Positions 54,616 to 64,000 of a DNA stretch of 64,000 nt are shown one piece after another. A program made the translations under genes and the position numbers. Numbering within the stretch: the first letter of the stretch is position 1; each line of letters begins with the position of its first letter. Source of the stretch: JAPORK01 sp026710285 (GTDB lineage Bacteria; Pseudomonadota; Gammaproteobacteria; Pseudomonadales; Endozoicomonadaceae). The DNA lies in assembly GCA_965201045.1 (NCBI GenBank), contig OZ241746.1, forward strand, positions 4,650,001-4,714,000. Reading direction: 5' to 3'. The notes beneath the pieces were generated by a model. The model worked only from the letters and a program-made list of their open reading frames with translations, ran no database searches and was not told where the DNA came from.

Positions 54616-54696
54616 ATCTCTATAAAACATGTTGAGCTAAAATTATGGATTTAGATGAGTTATATACTTACAGACACAATGGAGAATCTTTTAAGC

Positions 54697-54728
54697 TTAG
54701 ACAAAAGATATTTATTTTAGTTTTATTT
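54697..54728 (-). promoter_or_regulatory. Conserved leader box, copy 10
   Basis: TTAGACAAAAGATATTTATT then TTAGTTTTATTT on the plus strand, 82-113 bases upstream of the start. Confidence 0.5.
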
Positions 54729-54943
54729 TATCAGCTATATAAATACTTCATTCAAATATAAAACGACAAAATATTTTTATGCTTATTAATATGGTAATGG
54801 GTAATTTTTAAAATATTTGATTTGTTCGTTATGTCTTTTATTAGTATATTTTTTTAAGCATAAAGATTACAACGCATAATGTGAAGGATTATTAGCATAA
54901 CTTAAGCCAGCTTTTCAATATAAGACAGCATATTTAAAAATAG

Positions 54944-54974
54944 AGTACCGGTAAAATTTTACTTTTTCGGCATC
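54944..54974 (-). terminator. Diverged hairpin downstream of copy 11
   Basis: Minus strand GATGCCG against CGGTAC, with TATTTTTAAA after. It is in the same position as the stronger hairpins at 28923, 34854 and 48955. Confidence 0.45.
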
Positions 54975-55166
54975 ATATAAGCTAAAAAACTCAATTACTT
55001 CAGATGGTTTTATCTGTAGTCACACAAACTCAGTAGTATGTTGCAGGTATACTACCTTTAAAATAATCTCATGCCAGCTTTTAGAAGTTCATATAATCTG
55101 GTGGCATACAATCATCAATTTATACACACTTGTTAGTTACATTTAGCACTATTATGACTAAAGCAT

Positions 55167-55187
55167 TGAGCACCTTTTAAATGCTCA
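55167..55187 (-). terminator. Hairpin after copy 11
   Basis: TGAGCA / TGCTCA, 6-bp stem, nine bases past the stop. Confidence 0.45.
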
Positions 55188-55196
55188 CTTTTTTAA

Positions 55197-58100
55197 TTAT
55201 GCATCAAACGGCTTTTGCATTACCAGCATTATGCCATATGTATTGTTATCAATGGGTATATCCCCAAAAGGCTCTACAATTCCTTGTATGGTATTCATAT
55301 TATCAATACGACTTACGTTAAACCATCCAAATACGCTGTTAGCTTGTTGTTCATACATCTGCATCCACTCGTTAGCGTTCTCACTATCTATCAGAACATA
55401 CAATCTGCCACCTGGTCTCAGTGCAGCATGGGCTAATTCTAAATACCTCCTCCTTGAATATTCCTGAAGTATTTCAGTATAAGCATTTTCACCTGTTTCG
55501 CGAGTTATCTCTTCTATGGGGCTGTCAAGAGATATTACGGCATTAGGTTCATGGAGACTATACTCAGAAAATGAAACAATATTACTATGATTACAGGGAA
55601 GATACCGAGAATTACCACACCCAAAAATAGCTCGATGTTCTGCAGGAATATTCACTCCCTGATAATCGACATCGTCTTCTGTCTCTGGTTCATCAAGATC
55701 TGCATTATCGATACTGGAAGATAGCTCACTAAGACCACTATCATCCCAGAAATACATCTGCAGAACAGGCGCTGCAGGTCGTATATTTAATAAATATCCA
55801 TGAAATCCAATACCTGCAGCAAGTCCATTGTCTGCAGGAACTCCAATATCTTCATCAGAACATTCATCACTCAAATCACCTAAACCTAGTTCATTCAAAC
55901 TTATTTCTAATTCTGAACTAGTTTCCAGTAGTTCTCCTCCTCCTTCTTCTACTAATTCTCCTACCAGTAGACCTGCTACTGCACTTCCTATACCTGCACC
56001 GATAGCTATCAGTCCGGCTACAAATAATGCACCTGCATAAACACTTCCGGTAATCATTGATGCTTTCTGCAAACCTTTGTTAGCAGGCTTTAATGCTGAT
56101 GCAAAAGCTAATGTAGCCGGAGCTGCAAAAGCCATACCAATAGCAACAGTTGTACCAAGAGATAAACCCATGGCACTCCAGAGTAGTGATTTTCCAACTC
56201 CCTGGATAAATTTATTATGAACGCTGCTCATTCCCAGACTAAAAACAGTATTAGTCAGTTTGAACATACTGCCTAACCACTTTGGCATATTACCGCTGGG
56301 ATCACTATTCATTATCGGGTTGTTGCTACCAAATGCATAGCCATCACCAGCAGGATCTTCACTAAAGAAGTAGCGTTGAGATGGATTATATGTACGATTA
56401 CCGTTGTCTAAAAACTGCCATCCCGTTGCAGCATCAGTTATTTCACCATTAAACCCTTTTAGTGTTTGTTGAAACACAGGAACTGTTATTTCCTCTTTTC
56501 CGTAAGACCACATCATACCATAGGGACTATAAACATTGTGTTGTTGTACATTCCACTGTTTTGATGCTTTATCCTGCTTTAGTATGCTAATTACATCACC
56601 TTTATAATTACCTTCATTCCAGTCAGTGATCGTATTATCAATTGCTTTTATCTCTGCTGACGGATAGCTAATTCTGTGTCTGTTATTAGCTGTATCGGTG
56701 ACAATTTCACTACTGAGTGACCCTCCCTGATAAATCATCTGTCGGGTACTCTTTTTAGTGATGATTTTAACTTCTTTTCCCTGACCATTGTAGTCATAGT
56801 GACTAATCATACCTGCAGTATTAACAACTTGTGTTATCTGATTAAAAGGGTTATAACTAATTTTATTACCTTCACCGTCGATGATCATATTTCCGGTTGT
56901 ATCATAAACAAAAGCATGAGTATCAGACTGCTGATTATTCCATTGTGTACTGATCGCAGTTAATCTCAGTGGTACTTTAGTATTGGCATAGCTATAAGAT
57001 ATTTTTTTACTCAATGAATGCCACTGACCAGACGAAGTATCAATTAATTTTTCGGTAACATCAGCAATACGATTAAGTCGTGTAAACTTATAATTCTGTT
57101 GTATAATCACCGGAGCTGTTTTCAGGTTATCACCGCTAAACGCTGTATCATGCGGGCAAAGTGTGTTGTCTCCCTTACAATTCATTGAGATCAGATTATC
57201 CATACGATCATAGCGATAATACATTATTGCCTGATGATTCTGATCATCACTACGTTGTAAACGGATAATATTTCCATCAGCATCATAAATAAGAGATTCA
57301 GTATAAAGTGGTTTTTCATTGATGTTGTCTTTTATTGTCTCTACCTGACCCCATGGATTATAGGTAAGTATACGTATCATACCGTTTCCATATACCTTCT
57401 TTACTACACGGGAAAAATGATCATATACCAATTGTTGAATCTGTGTTGTATTACCGGTATTTTCCTGATAGGTTTTTTTTAAAGGTCTGAGCTGTTTGTC
57501 AAACGTATAAATAATTTTGTTGTTCCCGGAATCTGTACGACTGACAAGATGATGGAAGCTATTGTAAGCCAGCGTTTCAGTACTGCTGGCATACCCGTTA
57601 ATACCTTGATGTATAGTGCTTTCTAATAGTCCGTCATTCCGATAATGATAGGTAGTAACACCGGTATTATCGGTGGCTGTCAGTGGTTTATGATTAGCAT
57701 GATCATAACTAACCTGTAAAAGTACTTTACCATCCAGACTATCGGTTACAGCTTGTCCAATATTGTTATAAGACAAGGTAATATGATGTCCATTGGCTTT
57801 ATCAATAGAATACAACTGACAATTAATATTATAATGATAAATATTTTTTTTACCATCTTCTCCGGCTGACCACAATTTTTGACCTGCTGCATTAAAACCT
57901 GCCGATGCCAGCAGATATTGTCCTCCCTGTGCAGGCATAACCAGATGCTGAACAACATGACTGGTCAGATCATATATATTATGTAGTTTGTCTCCCACAG
58001 GACTGATTATGTCAACTACATGTCCAAGTGCATCATATTGTTTCTGTACTACTCTTCCCATAGGATCTATCGTACTGACAAGACGATCAAAACCATCGTA

Positions 58101-60770
58101 GGTCATTCTGGAAACTCTTGCACCTGGTTGTTTATCTCCGGCTGTGCAGAGTATTCTCACAGAAGGTAGAATACCTATTGTGGCAGGTAATATAATTTGT
58201 TCAAGTGGCTTTCCTGTTATACTGCTAAGACCTATAGTTAAAGTAGTACGATCATTTTGTGCATCTTCTGTATAATGGACTACACAGCGTTGTGCATTAT
58301 CATAGGCGGTAACTTCTGTTTCTCCGTCAGGCAGATGTTTTCTGATTAAACGTCCCAGGACATCATAATCAAAACGGGTGGTCAGTGCTACTGTTACTCC
58401 TTCGCTCTGTTTATAACTTGTACTCGTTGCCAACTTTCCTTGTGCATTGTAACTGATCTGTGTTTGCTGCTGCCATAACCCGGGTTGAAGATGTCCCTGA
58501 AGATCAGTTTTTTCAAGATAAGTTGCCAGTTTTCTCCCTGTACCATCAAAAATTACTTTTTTCTGCATACCATCAGGCACAGTTACAATGATACTATTTT
58601 CATTTATAGATAACTGATATTGATTGCGGATTGTGGTTTCAAAAGGCGTACCTGTTGCATCAGTACGTGCTGTCAGCCGACCCAGTTTATCATATTCAAA
58701 AGTCTGAATATTTTTTTTATCTTCAGAAATAACCCGTAATGTTTTAGGAATAAACAGACTTTTTTCAGTGATAGGTGATAATACAGACTGGTTGTTTTTT
58801 GTATCAACAGAATATGAAGTCGTTTCAGTACCATCTTTATTTAAGATATATTGATAATGGTAAGTAATCTTCTGAACACTTCCCTCAGGAAGATCACTGC
58901 CTGTGAGCTGTTTCTCTTTTAATAAACCATAAGTCAGTGGATTTTTTTTATCCTGATAATAGTAACGTGTTTCTGTTCGTTTTTCATTACCACTTTGAAC
59001 GATTTTTTGATACAGTAAAAGTGTATAACCTGATTTATTTCTGTCATCTTCTTTTTGGTAATGCATTATTGTTGTTACCGGAGACAGAGTGCTGTTTTTT
59101 ACCGGAGCAGGAAAAATGGTTGTCTTTTCTGCTAAAGAAGCTACCAGCCAATCAGCTGGTGCAGCAGGACAGAGATTATCTCCATTTTGTGGACAGTAAG
59201 TTGTTGTTGTTTTACGACCATAGCTATCAGTTTGACTGGTTAACCGTCCGTAATCATCATAACTTCTGTTAACTACAGTTTCTACCGGTGCAGACAAGTT
59301 ATCTCCCCAGTTTTTAGTGACAACCTTTAAAGGCAGAGAATAACTATCTGGTAGTTGCTCAAAAGAAGTATTGGCGCAACCATCTCTTTTATCTGTACGA
59401 CAAAAATAAATTATCGTTTCACTGAGTGGCTTATTGGTTTTATCACTCATTGTTTTAGTATCAATTAACAGATGATATTTATTATACGTTCGAATGGTTT
59501 GTATCTGCCCGTTATCTTCTTTTGTCTGATAAGTATAAGCGGAAGGTGCCTCAAACAGTATGTCTCTCTTCAAACCAGACACTTCAGTTAAACCAGCGTT
59601 GAAACCAAGATAGTCATGGCTGTTACTATTGGTCGAAGTGTAGCTGTAATCTCTATCCATCGGTGGCTGATTTGCACCAGGAATCATCCTGACCTGACTA
59701 ACCACACACATCGATGCAAAGGGTTGTAATGGATTCAGATTTCTGATAATTCCGGGTAATTTCATGGCATGGCGACAGTCATAAGTAAACCGTTTTTCCA
59801 TACCAGTAAAGTAGTGAATGTCTGTCAACAGATCTTGTCCATTATGGGTTTCGTAACTTAAATGAACCCGCCTGGCGTTATCAGCACTCTGTTGAGGACA
59901 ACTTCCAGGAAACCAGATATTGCGCACTTCATTATTTGCTAAACTAATATGCATGTTAACCGATTGTCCCTTTACATCATAACTGGTAACAGTCAGATAA
60001 CTCTTTTTTCTTGTCAGCGAGATTGAGTGACCATTATCGTCGGTTATTTTTTTTAAAATATGTGTTCCTGCCATATAATCAAAATTCACGCCGTCACCAT
60101 TTTGTTGTTGCATACGAATTTCATAGCCGTCATGATCTAAAGTATCCTGTAATCCATTTGCAGATCTGATCACCATATGCCCCTGCTTATCCTTAGTAAT
60201 AAGGACATCTTTTAATTTGTGATACAGTGGATGCCAGCCTCCGTCACTCTGTTGTTCCAGGAAAAAACTTTTTCCGCCTGCTGTGTTTAACTGATGAGTC
60301 GCCGGATTATAGTGGCTCAGATTCCATGCCCAGCCACGCCCGAGATGATCTGGATTACCTTTTGCGCCACTGTTATAGTCCATTTCCAAATCAATATCAG
60401 GACCGTGACCAAAATTGCTCAGTAATAAACCCGCTTTTATAGAAACCATCAGCATACCTGTCCTGGGATCCACTACACTGTTTCCACTTTTAGTAAAATT
60501 AAATGAATTAGACCAGATAGACAGATCACCACTGTCAGATTCAGCCATTAAAAATCTATGATGATTGGTGTTATCTTTTTTCTTTGTTATATGTGTATCT
60601 GGAGTGTTTTCTTTTAGTAATATTTTCTTAGTCGTGTAAGAGCTGTTTTGGTAAGCTATATTTTTTCTAACAGCTGAATTTATTTTTACGAAATATAAGC
60701 ATAAATATAAACATAGCAATATGTTTATAAAAAAACATAGACGCTTATTTATTATTTTTAGAATTTGCAT
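55197..60770 (-). CDS. RHS/YD-repeat protein with methyltransferase-like C-terminal domain, copy 11
   Basis: 1,857 residues from MQILKIINKR, with only GAAG close to the start as a ribosome site. The hydrophobic segment is present, but the usual NLAIGK is NSAVRK, so the predicted signal cleavage site is weakened. DPSGN is at about 1490. The linker is strongly acidic (runs such as DLSDECSDEDIG and DEPETEDDVDY). The tail has FGCG near 1716, CNH, YTEILQEY and LRPGG near 1784, and ends MQKPFDA. The following spacer to copy 12 is normal in length, but the one on its own 5' side is only 216 bp. Confidence 0.89.
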   Translation of the reverse strand: MQILKIINKRLCFFINILLCLYLCLYFVKINSAVRKNIAYQNSSYTTKKILLKENTPDTHITKKKDNTNHHRFLMAESDSGDLSIWSNSFNFTKSGNSVVDPRTGMLMVSIKAGLLLSNFGHGPDIDLEMDYNSGAKGNPDHLGRGWAWNLSHYNPATHQLNTAGGKSFFLEQQSDGGWHPLYHKLKDVLITKDKQGHMVIRSANGLQDTLDHDGYEIRMQQQNGDGVNFDYMAGTHILKKITDDNGHSISLTRKKSYLTVTSYDVKGQSVNMHISLANNEVRNIWFPGSCPQQSADNARRVHLSYETHNGQDLLTDIHYFTGMEKRFTYDCRHAMKLPGIIRNLNPLQPFASMCVVSQVRMIPGANQPPMDRDYSYTSTNSNSHDYLGFNAGLTEVSGLKRDILFEAPSAYTYQTKEDNGQIQTIRTYNKYHLLIDTKTMSDKTNKPLSETIIYFCRTDKRDGCANTSFEQLPDSYSLPLKVVTKNWGDNLSAPVETVVNRSYDDYGRLTSQTDSYGRKTTTTYCPQNGDNLCPAAPADWLVASLAEKTTIFPAPVKNSTLSPVTTIMHYQKEDDRNKSGYTLLLYQKIVQSGNEKRTETRYYYQDKKNPLTYGLLKEKQLTGSDLPEGSVQKITYHYQYILNKDGTETTSYSVDTKNNQSVLSPITEKSLFIPKTLRVISEDKKNIQTFEYDKLGRLTARTDATGTPFETTIRNQYQLSINENSIIVTVPDGMQKKVIFDGTGRKLATYLEKTDLQGHLQPGLWQQQTQISYNAQGKLATSTSYKQSEGVTVALTTRFDYDVLGRLIRKHLPDGETEVTAYDNAQRCVVHYTEDAQNDRTTLTIGLSSITGKPLEQIILPATIGILPSVRILCTAGDKQPGARVSRMTYDGFDRLVSTIDPMGRVVQKQYDALGHVVDIISPVGDKLHNIYDLTSHVVQHLVMPAQGGQYLLASAGFNAAGQKLWSAGEDGKKNIYHYNINCQLYSIDKANGHHITLSYNNIGQAVTDSLDGKVLLQVSYDHANHKPLTATDNTGVTTYHYRNDGLLESTIHQGINGYASSTETLAYNSFHHLVSRTDSGNNKIIYTFDKQLRPLKKTYQENTGNTTQIQQLVYDHFSRVVKKVYGNGMIRILTYNPWGQVETIKDNINEKPLYTESLIYDADGNIIRLQRSDDQNHQAIMYYRYDRMDNLISMNCKGDNTLCPHDTAFSGDNLKTAPVIIQQNYKFTRLNRIADVTEKLIDTSSGQWHSLSKKISYSYANTKVPLRLTAISTQWNNQQSDTHAFVYDTTGNMIIDGEGNKISYNPFNQITQVVNTAGMISHYDYNGQGKEVKIITKKSTRQMIYQGGSLSSEIVTDTANNRHRISYPSAEIKAIDNTITDWNEGNYKGDVISILKQDKASKQWNVQQHNVYSPYGMMWSYGKEEITVPVFQQTLKGFNGEITDAATGWQFLDNGNRTYNPSQRYFFSEDPAGDGYAFGSNNPIMNSDPSGNMPKWLGSMFKLTNTVFSLGMSSVHNKFIQGVGKSLLWSAMGLSLGTTVAIGMAFAAPATLAFASALKPANKGLQKASMITGSVYAGALFVAGLIAIGAGIGSAVAGLLVGELVEEGGGELLETSSELEISLNELGLGDLSDECSDEDIGVPADNGLAAGIGFHGYLLNIRPAAPVLQMYFWDDSGLSELSSSIDNADLDEPETEDDVDYQGVNIPAEHRAIFGCGNSRYLPCNHSNIVSFSEYSLHEPNAVISLDSPIEEITRETGENAYTEILQEYSRRRYLELAHAALRPGGRLYVLIDSENANEWMQMYEQQANSVFGWFNVSRIDNMNTIQGIVEPFGDIPIDNNTYGIMLVMQKPFDA

Positions 60771-60986
60771 ATCTTCACAAACCGTATTTAACCATTTTCA
60801 TAAAATAATTTGTATCCTGATAGATACAATAGGAATTTTTTAAATATATATGAGGAAAATTTATTTTAGTTGCATCTTATTTAAACGTCATTGATTTTAT
60901 ATTAACATTAAAAAGACAAAATATTATTATTTCTGAAGTATTGAGCAACGGTCAAGTACTCACTCTGTTAATTGCACAGATTACTT
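60771..60986 (-). other. Short spacer between copies 11 and 12
   Basis: Only 216 bp. The copy 11 leader (worn box about 60848-60877, then TTTAAACGTCA) runs straight into a decayed copy 12 hairpin (TGAG…CTCA, about 60942-60962). The usual middle of the spacer is missing. Confidence 0.65.
60848..60877 (-). promoter_or_regulatory. Worn leader box, copy 11
   Basis: Only the AAATTTATTTTAGTTGCATC half is clear on the plus strand. TTTAAACGTCA follows at about 60880-60890. Confidence 0.4.
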
Positions 60987-63900
60987 TTAAGGTATGAATA
61001 TGTTCTTATATTTTACGGGCTGAACATCTTTGCTTCCTAAATGTAGTACACCTTGTTGTGACAGCACCAGAAACTGCATATTACCTACTTCCCTAAACAT
61101 CTTTATAGCATTTGTCAAATAGGGTACTTGCGGACGAACAATCAGAGCGGGTCGGTATTCATAATGTAACCTGCCATCTGGTGGTGGCAGCTCATAATGA
61201 CCTACTTGTATATTATTACCGAATATCTGATCAGAATTACCCGAATCTAATGATCCCAGAATAGAAGATAAATCACACTCCGCCGCCGCTTCGATACCGC
61301 TAAAGGAAGATTCAGCATCACTATACTCACTATCTGCAAAATCCTCACTGTTATTCTCTTCAAAAAAATCCTGCCGACCTTCAGGGACATCCTCAAAATT
61401 TGAACCAACATCACTTTCTGCATAGGATCCATCGAATTCACTCATACTCAAATCAAGGCTGGTACTTTCTTCAAGACTGTCGTTTGAATCCATGTTCATA
61501 CTTAAGCTTAAATCACTTCCTCCACTGGAACTCACTCCAGTTAAACCACTATCATAATCATTCAGGTTGACAGGAGCAAGCCGGGGATTTACAACACGTG
61601 GGGGATTAAGACAAGCAACTGCATCCATTTCCATTTCAGGTTCTTGCAATGCTCCCTCTTCGATTTCTGCCAGCAAACCTGATAATGCACTTGCTATACC
61701 CGCACCGATAGCTACAAGTCCGGCTACAAATAGTGCGCCTGCATAAATCCTCCCGGTAATCATTAACGCTTGCTGCAAACCTTTATTGGCAGGTTCTAAT
61801 GCTGATGCAAAAGCTAATGTAGCCGGCGCTGCAAAAGCCAGACCAATTGCAAGAGTTGGACCAAAAGGTAAGCCCATGCCAGCCCAGATTAGTGATCTTC
61901 CAATCCCCTGGAGAAGATGGCTATGAGTGTTGTTCATACCTAAAGTAATAACAGTACTGGCTATATTAAATATTTTACCTAACCAATGTGGTATATTTCC
62001 ACTGGGATCACTGTTCATTATCGGGTTGTTACTACCAAAGGCATAGCCATCACCGGCAGGATCTTCACTGACAAAATAGCGCTGAGACGGGTTATAGGTA
62101 CGATGACCATTCCCTAAAAATTGCCAGCCCGTTGCAGTATCAGTGATTTTACCATCAAACCCTTTTAGTGTTTGTTGAAAAGCAGGAACTGTCGTTTCCT
62201 GTTTTCCGTAAGACCACACCATACCGTAGGGACTATAAACGTTGTTCTGTTGTACAGTCCACTGTTTTGATGCTTTATCCTGCTTTATTATGCCAATGAC
62301 ATCACCTTTATAACTATTCTCATTCCATTCAGCAATCCTATTATCGATTGTTTTTGTCTCTGCTGACGGATAGCTAATTCTGTGTATATTATTATCTGTA
62401 TCAGTCACCAGTTCACTATTAAGTATTCCTCCCTGATAAATCATCTGTCGGGTATTCTGTTTAGTTATTATTTTAACTTCTTTTCCCTGACCATTGTACT
62501 CATAGCGACTAACTACACCGGCAGTATTAACAACCCGGGTTATTTGATTAAAAGGGTTATAACTAATTTTATTACCCTGACCGTCAATGAGCATATTTCC
62601 GGTTGTATCATAAACAAAAGTATGCGTATCAGATTGCTGATTATTCCATTGTGTACTGATCGAAGTTAATCTTAGTGGTGCTTTAGTATTGGCATAGGTA
62701 TAAGAGATTCCTTTACTCAATGAATGCCCCTGATCTGATGAAAAACCCATTAATTTTTCAGTAACACCAGCAATACGATTGAGTCGTGTAAATGTATAAT
62801 CCTGCTGTATAATCACCGGCGCTGTCTTCAGGTTACTACCACTAAATGCGCTATCATGCGGACAGAGTGTATTGTCTCCATCACAATTCATTGAGATTAG
62901 ATTATCCATACGATCATAGCGATAATGCATTATTGCCTCATGGTTCTGATCATCACTACGTTGTAAACGGGTAATATTTCCATCAGCATCATAAACAAAA
63001 GATTCCGTATGCAGTGGCTTTCCATTAATACTATCTTTTATTGTCTCTACCTGACCCCAGGGATTATACGTAAATATACGTATCATACCACTGCCATACA
63101 CCTTCTTTATTACACGGGAAAAATGATCGTATACTAACTGTTCAATTAGTGTTGTCTTTCCGGTATTTTCCTGATACGTTTTCTCTGCAGGTCTGAGCAG
63201 TCTGTCAGGTGTATAAATAATTTGATTGTGCTTAGAATCTGTACGACTGACAAGTTGGTGGTAGCTATTGTAAGCCAGCGTTTCAGCACTGCTTGCATAC
63301 CCGTTAATACCTTGATGTATAGTGTTTTGTAATAGTCCGTCATTTCGATAATGATAGATAGTAACACCGGTATTATCAGTCACTGTAAGTGGTTTATGCT
63401 TAACAGGATCATAACTAATCTGTAAAAATACTTTACCATTAAGACTATCCGTTATAGCTTGTCCAATATTGTTATAAGACAAGGTAATATGGTGTCCATT
63501 GGCTTTATCAATAGCAGATAACTGACCATTAATATTATAATGATAAATGGTTTTTTTACCATCTTCTCCGGCTGACCACAATTTTTGACCTGCCGCATTA
63601 AAACCCGCCGATGCCAGCAGATATTGCCCTCCCTGTACAGGCATAACCCAATGCTGAATAACATGACCGGTCAGATCATAGACATCATGTAGTTTATCTC
63701 CTACAGGACTAATGATAGTGGTTACATGTCCAAACGTATCATATTGCTTTTGTACTATTCTTCCCATAGGATCTTCAGTACTAACAAGACGATCAAAACC
63801 ATCGTAGGTCATTCTGGAAACTCTTGCATCCGGCTGTTTATCTCCGGCCGTACAGAGTGTTCTGACAGAAGGCAAAATGCCTGTTGTTGCTGGTAATACA

Positions 63901-64000
63901 ATCTTTTCAACCGGCTTTCCTGTTACACTGCTAAGACCTATAGTTACAGCAGTACGATCATTTTGTGCATCTTCTGTATAATGGACTACACAGCGTTTTG
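60987..64000 (-). CDS. RHS/YD-repeat protein with a different C-terminal tail, copy 12 (5' end outside window)
   Basis: The frame runs in from the right edge; 63875 is only the first internal ATG, and codons for RCVVHYTEDAQ continue to 64000. The visible part covers the second half of the YD repeats, the core (DPSGN about 335 residues before the end), the hydrophobic segment and a long linker of Ser, Asp, Glu and Asn. The GCG…CxH block is absent. The end carries ELPPPDGRLHYEY, a possible relic of the PGGRLYV turn, then a new ending with MFREVGNMQFLVLSQQG. I do not recognise this tail. It could be a swapped domain or a strongly decayed version of the common one. The stop is followed only by a poor hairpin. 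Confidence 0.87.
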   Translation of the reverse strand, partial: KRCVVHYTEDAQNDRTAVTIGLSSVTGKPVEKIVLPATTGILPSVRTLCTAGDKQPDARVSRMTYDGFDRLVSTEDPMGRIVQKQYDTFGHVTTIISPVGDKLHDVYDLTGHVIQHWVMPVQGGQYLLASAGFNAAGQKLWSAGEDGKKTIYHYNINGQLSAIDKANGHHITLSYNNIGQAITDSLNGKVFLQISYDPVKHKPLTVTDNTGVTIYHYRNDGLLQNTIHQGINGYASSAETLAYNSYHQLVSRTDSKHNQIIYTPDRLLRPAEKTYQENTGKTTLIEQLVYDHFSRVIKKVYGSGMIRIFTYNPWGQVETIKDSINGKPLHTESFVYDADGNITRLQRSDDQNHEAIMHYRYDRMDNLISMNCDGDNTLCPHDSAFSGSNLKTAPVIIQQDYTFTRLNRIAGVTEKLMGFSSDQGHSLSKGISYTYANTKAPLRLTSISTQWNNQQSDTHTFVYDTTGNMLIDGQGNKISYNPFNQITRVVNTAGVVSRYEYNGQGKEVKIITKQNTRQMIYQGGILNSELVTDTDNNIHRISYPSAETKTIDNRIAEWNENSYKGDVIGIIKQDKASKQWTVQQNNVYSPYGMVWSYGKQETTVPAFQQTLKGFDGKITDTATGWQFLGNGHRTYNPSQRYFVSEDPAGDGYAFGSNNPIMNSDPSGNIPHWLGKIFNIASTVITLGMNNTHSHLLQGIGRSLIWAGMGLPFGPTLAIGLAFAAPATLAFASALEPANKGLQQALMITGRIYAGALFVAGLVAIGAGIASALSGLLAEIEEGALQEPEMEMDAVACLNPPRVVNPRLAPVNLNDYDSGLTGVSSSGGSDLSLSMNMDSNDSLEESTSLDLSMSEFDGSYAESDVGSNFEDVPEGRQDFFEENNSEDFADSEYSDAESSFSGIEAAAECDLSSILGSLDSGNSDQIFGNNIQVGHYELPPPDGRLHYEYRPALIVRPQVPYLTNAIKMFREVGNMQFLVLSQQGVLHLGSKDVQPVKYKNIFIP

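Larger units (their letters stand above)
54616..55196 (-). other. Spacer between copies 10 and 11
   Basis: 581 bp, no gene. It holds the copy 10 leader (box 54697-54728), a weaker GATACCGG-type hairpin at 54944-54974 and the GAGCAC-type hairpin at 55167-55187 beside the copy 11 stop. Confidence 0.7.

Overview
The window is AT-rich (well under half G+C by eye, not computed) and is almost entirely one head-to-tail array of giant paralogous genes on the minus strand. I count twelve copies: ten full-length or nearly so in sequence terms (two of them cut by the window edges), one collapsed pseudogene, plus an orphan leader that marks a copy now gone. The repeat period is about 6 kb (a reading frame of about 5.4-5.6 kb plus a 0.2-0.6 kb non-coding spacer). 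The array runs off both ends, so its real size is unknown. I see no tRNA, rRNA, CRISPR, transposase, phage or housekeeping gene. The organism cannot be fixed from this window. A Sec-type signal peptide, the RHS/YD-repeat family, AT bias and eukaryote-type PPxY motifs in one copy suggest a host-associated Gram-negative bacterium, possibly a gammaproteobacterium of the Legionellales type; that is a guess.

Each protein (about 1,790-1,860 residues) has the same plan. There is a hydrophobic signal segment ending in AIG/K or similar, then a Lys/Asn-rich spacer and a conserved N-terminal shell domain containing 'VDPRTG' and 'NFGHGPDIDLEMNYNS'. About 1,000 residues of YD/RHS repeats follow, then an RHS-associated core ending at a DPxGN motif near residue 1,482-1,495. 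Next comes a hydrophobic, transmembrane-like segment of about 110 residues, an acidic variable linker, and a C-terminal domain of about 140 residues. That last domain looks like a diverged Rossmann-type methyltransferase (GCG loop, FDEILQEY-like strand, LKPGGRLYV). The shell is conserved while the linker and C-terminal domain vary strongly, the usual layout of polymorphic toxins. No immunity gene lies in any spacer, and the N-terminus is a signal peptide rather than a PAAR/VgrG module.

Layout, from low to high coordinates (transcription runs right to left): copy 1 (1-4367, 3' end outside); copies 2 and 3 (4976-10519, 10967-16486), which form a very close trio with copy 1; copy 4 (17113-22638); copies 5 and 6 (23262-28631, 29183-34567), a sister pair with a shorter tail; copy 7 (35102-36409), a pseudogene derived from the copy 5/6 type by a 4.1-kb internal deletion; copy 8 (37003-42561); an orphan leader at 42851-43060; copies 9, 10 and 11 (43118-48631, 49135-54615, 55197-60770); and copy 12 (60987-64000, 5' end outside), whose C-terminal tail is different.

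The spacers carry a conserved leader box upstream of each start and hairpins after most stops, so each copy is probably its own transcription unit. Three spacers have unusual content: a GTTTT x7 microsatellite in the leader of copy 3, a REP-like GC-rich palindrome between copies 4 and 5, and a 192-bp MITE-like element with inverted ends between copies 7 and 8. The whole reads as a birth-and-death gene array that diversifies exported, possibly cleaved C-terminal domains.
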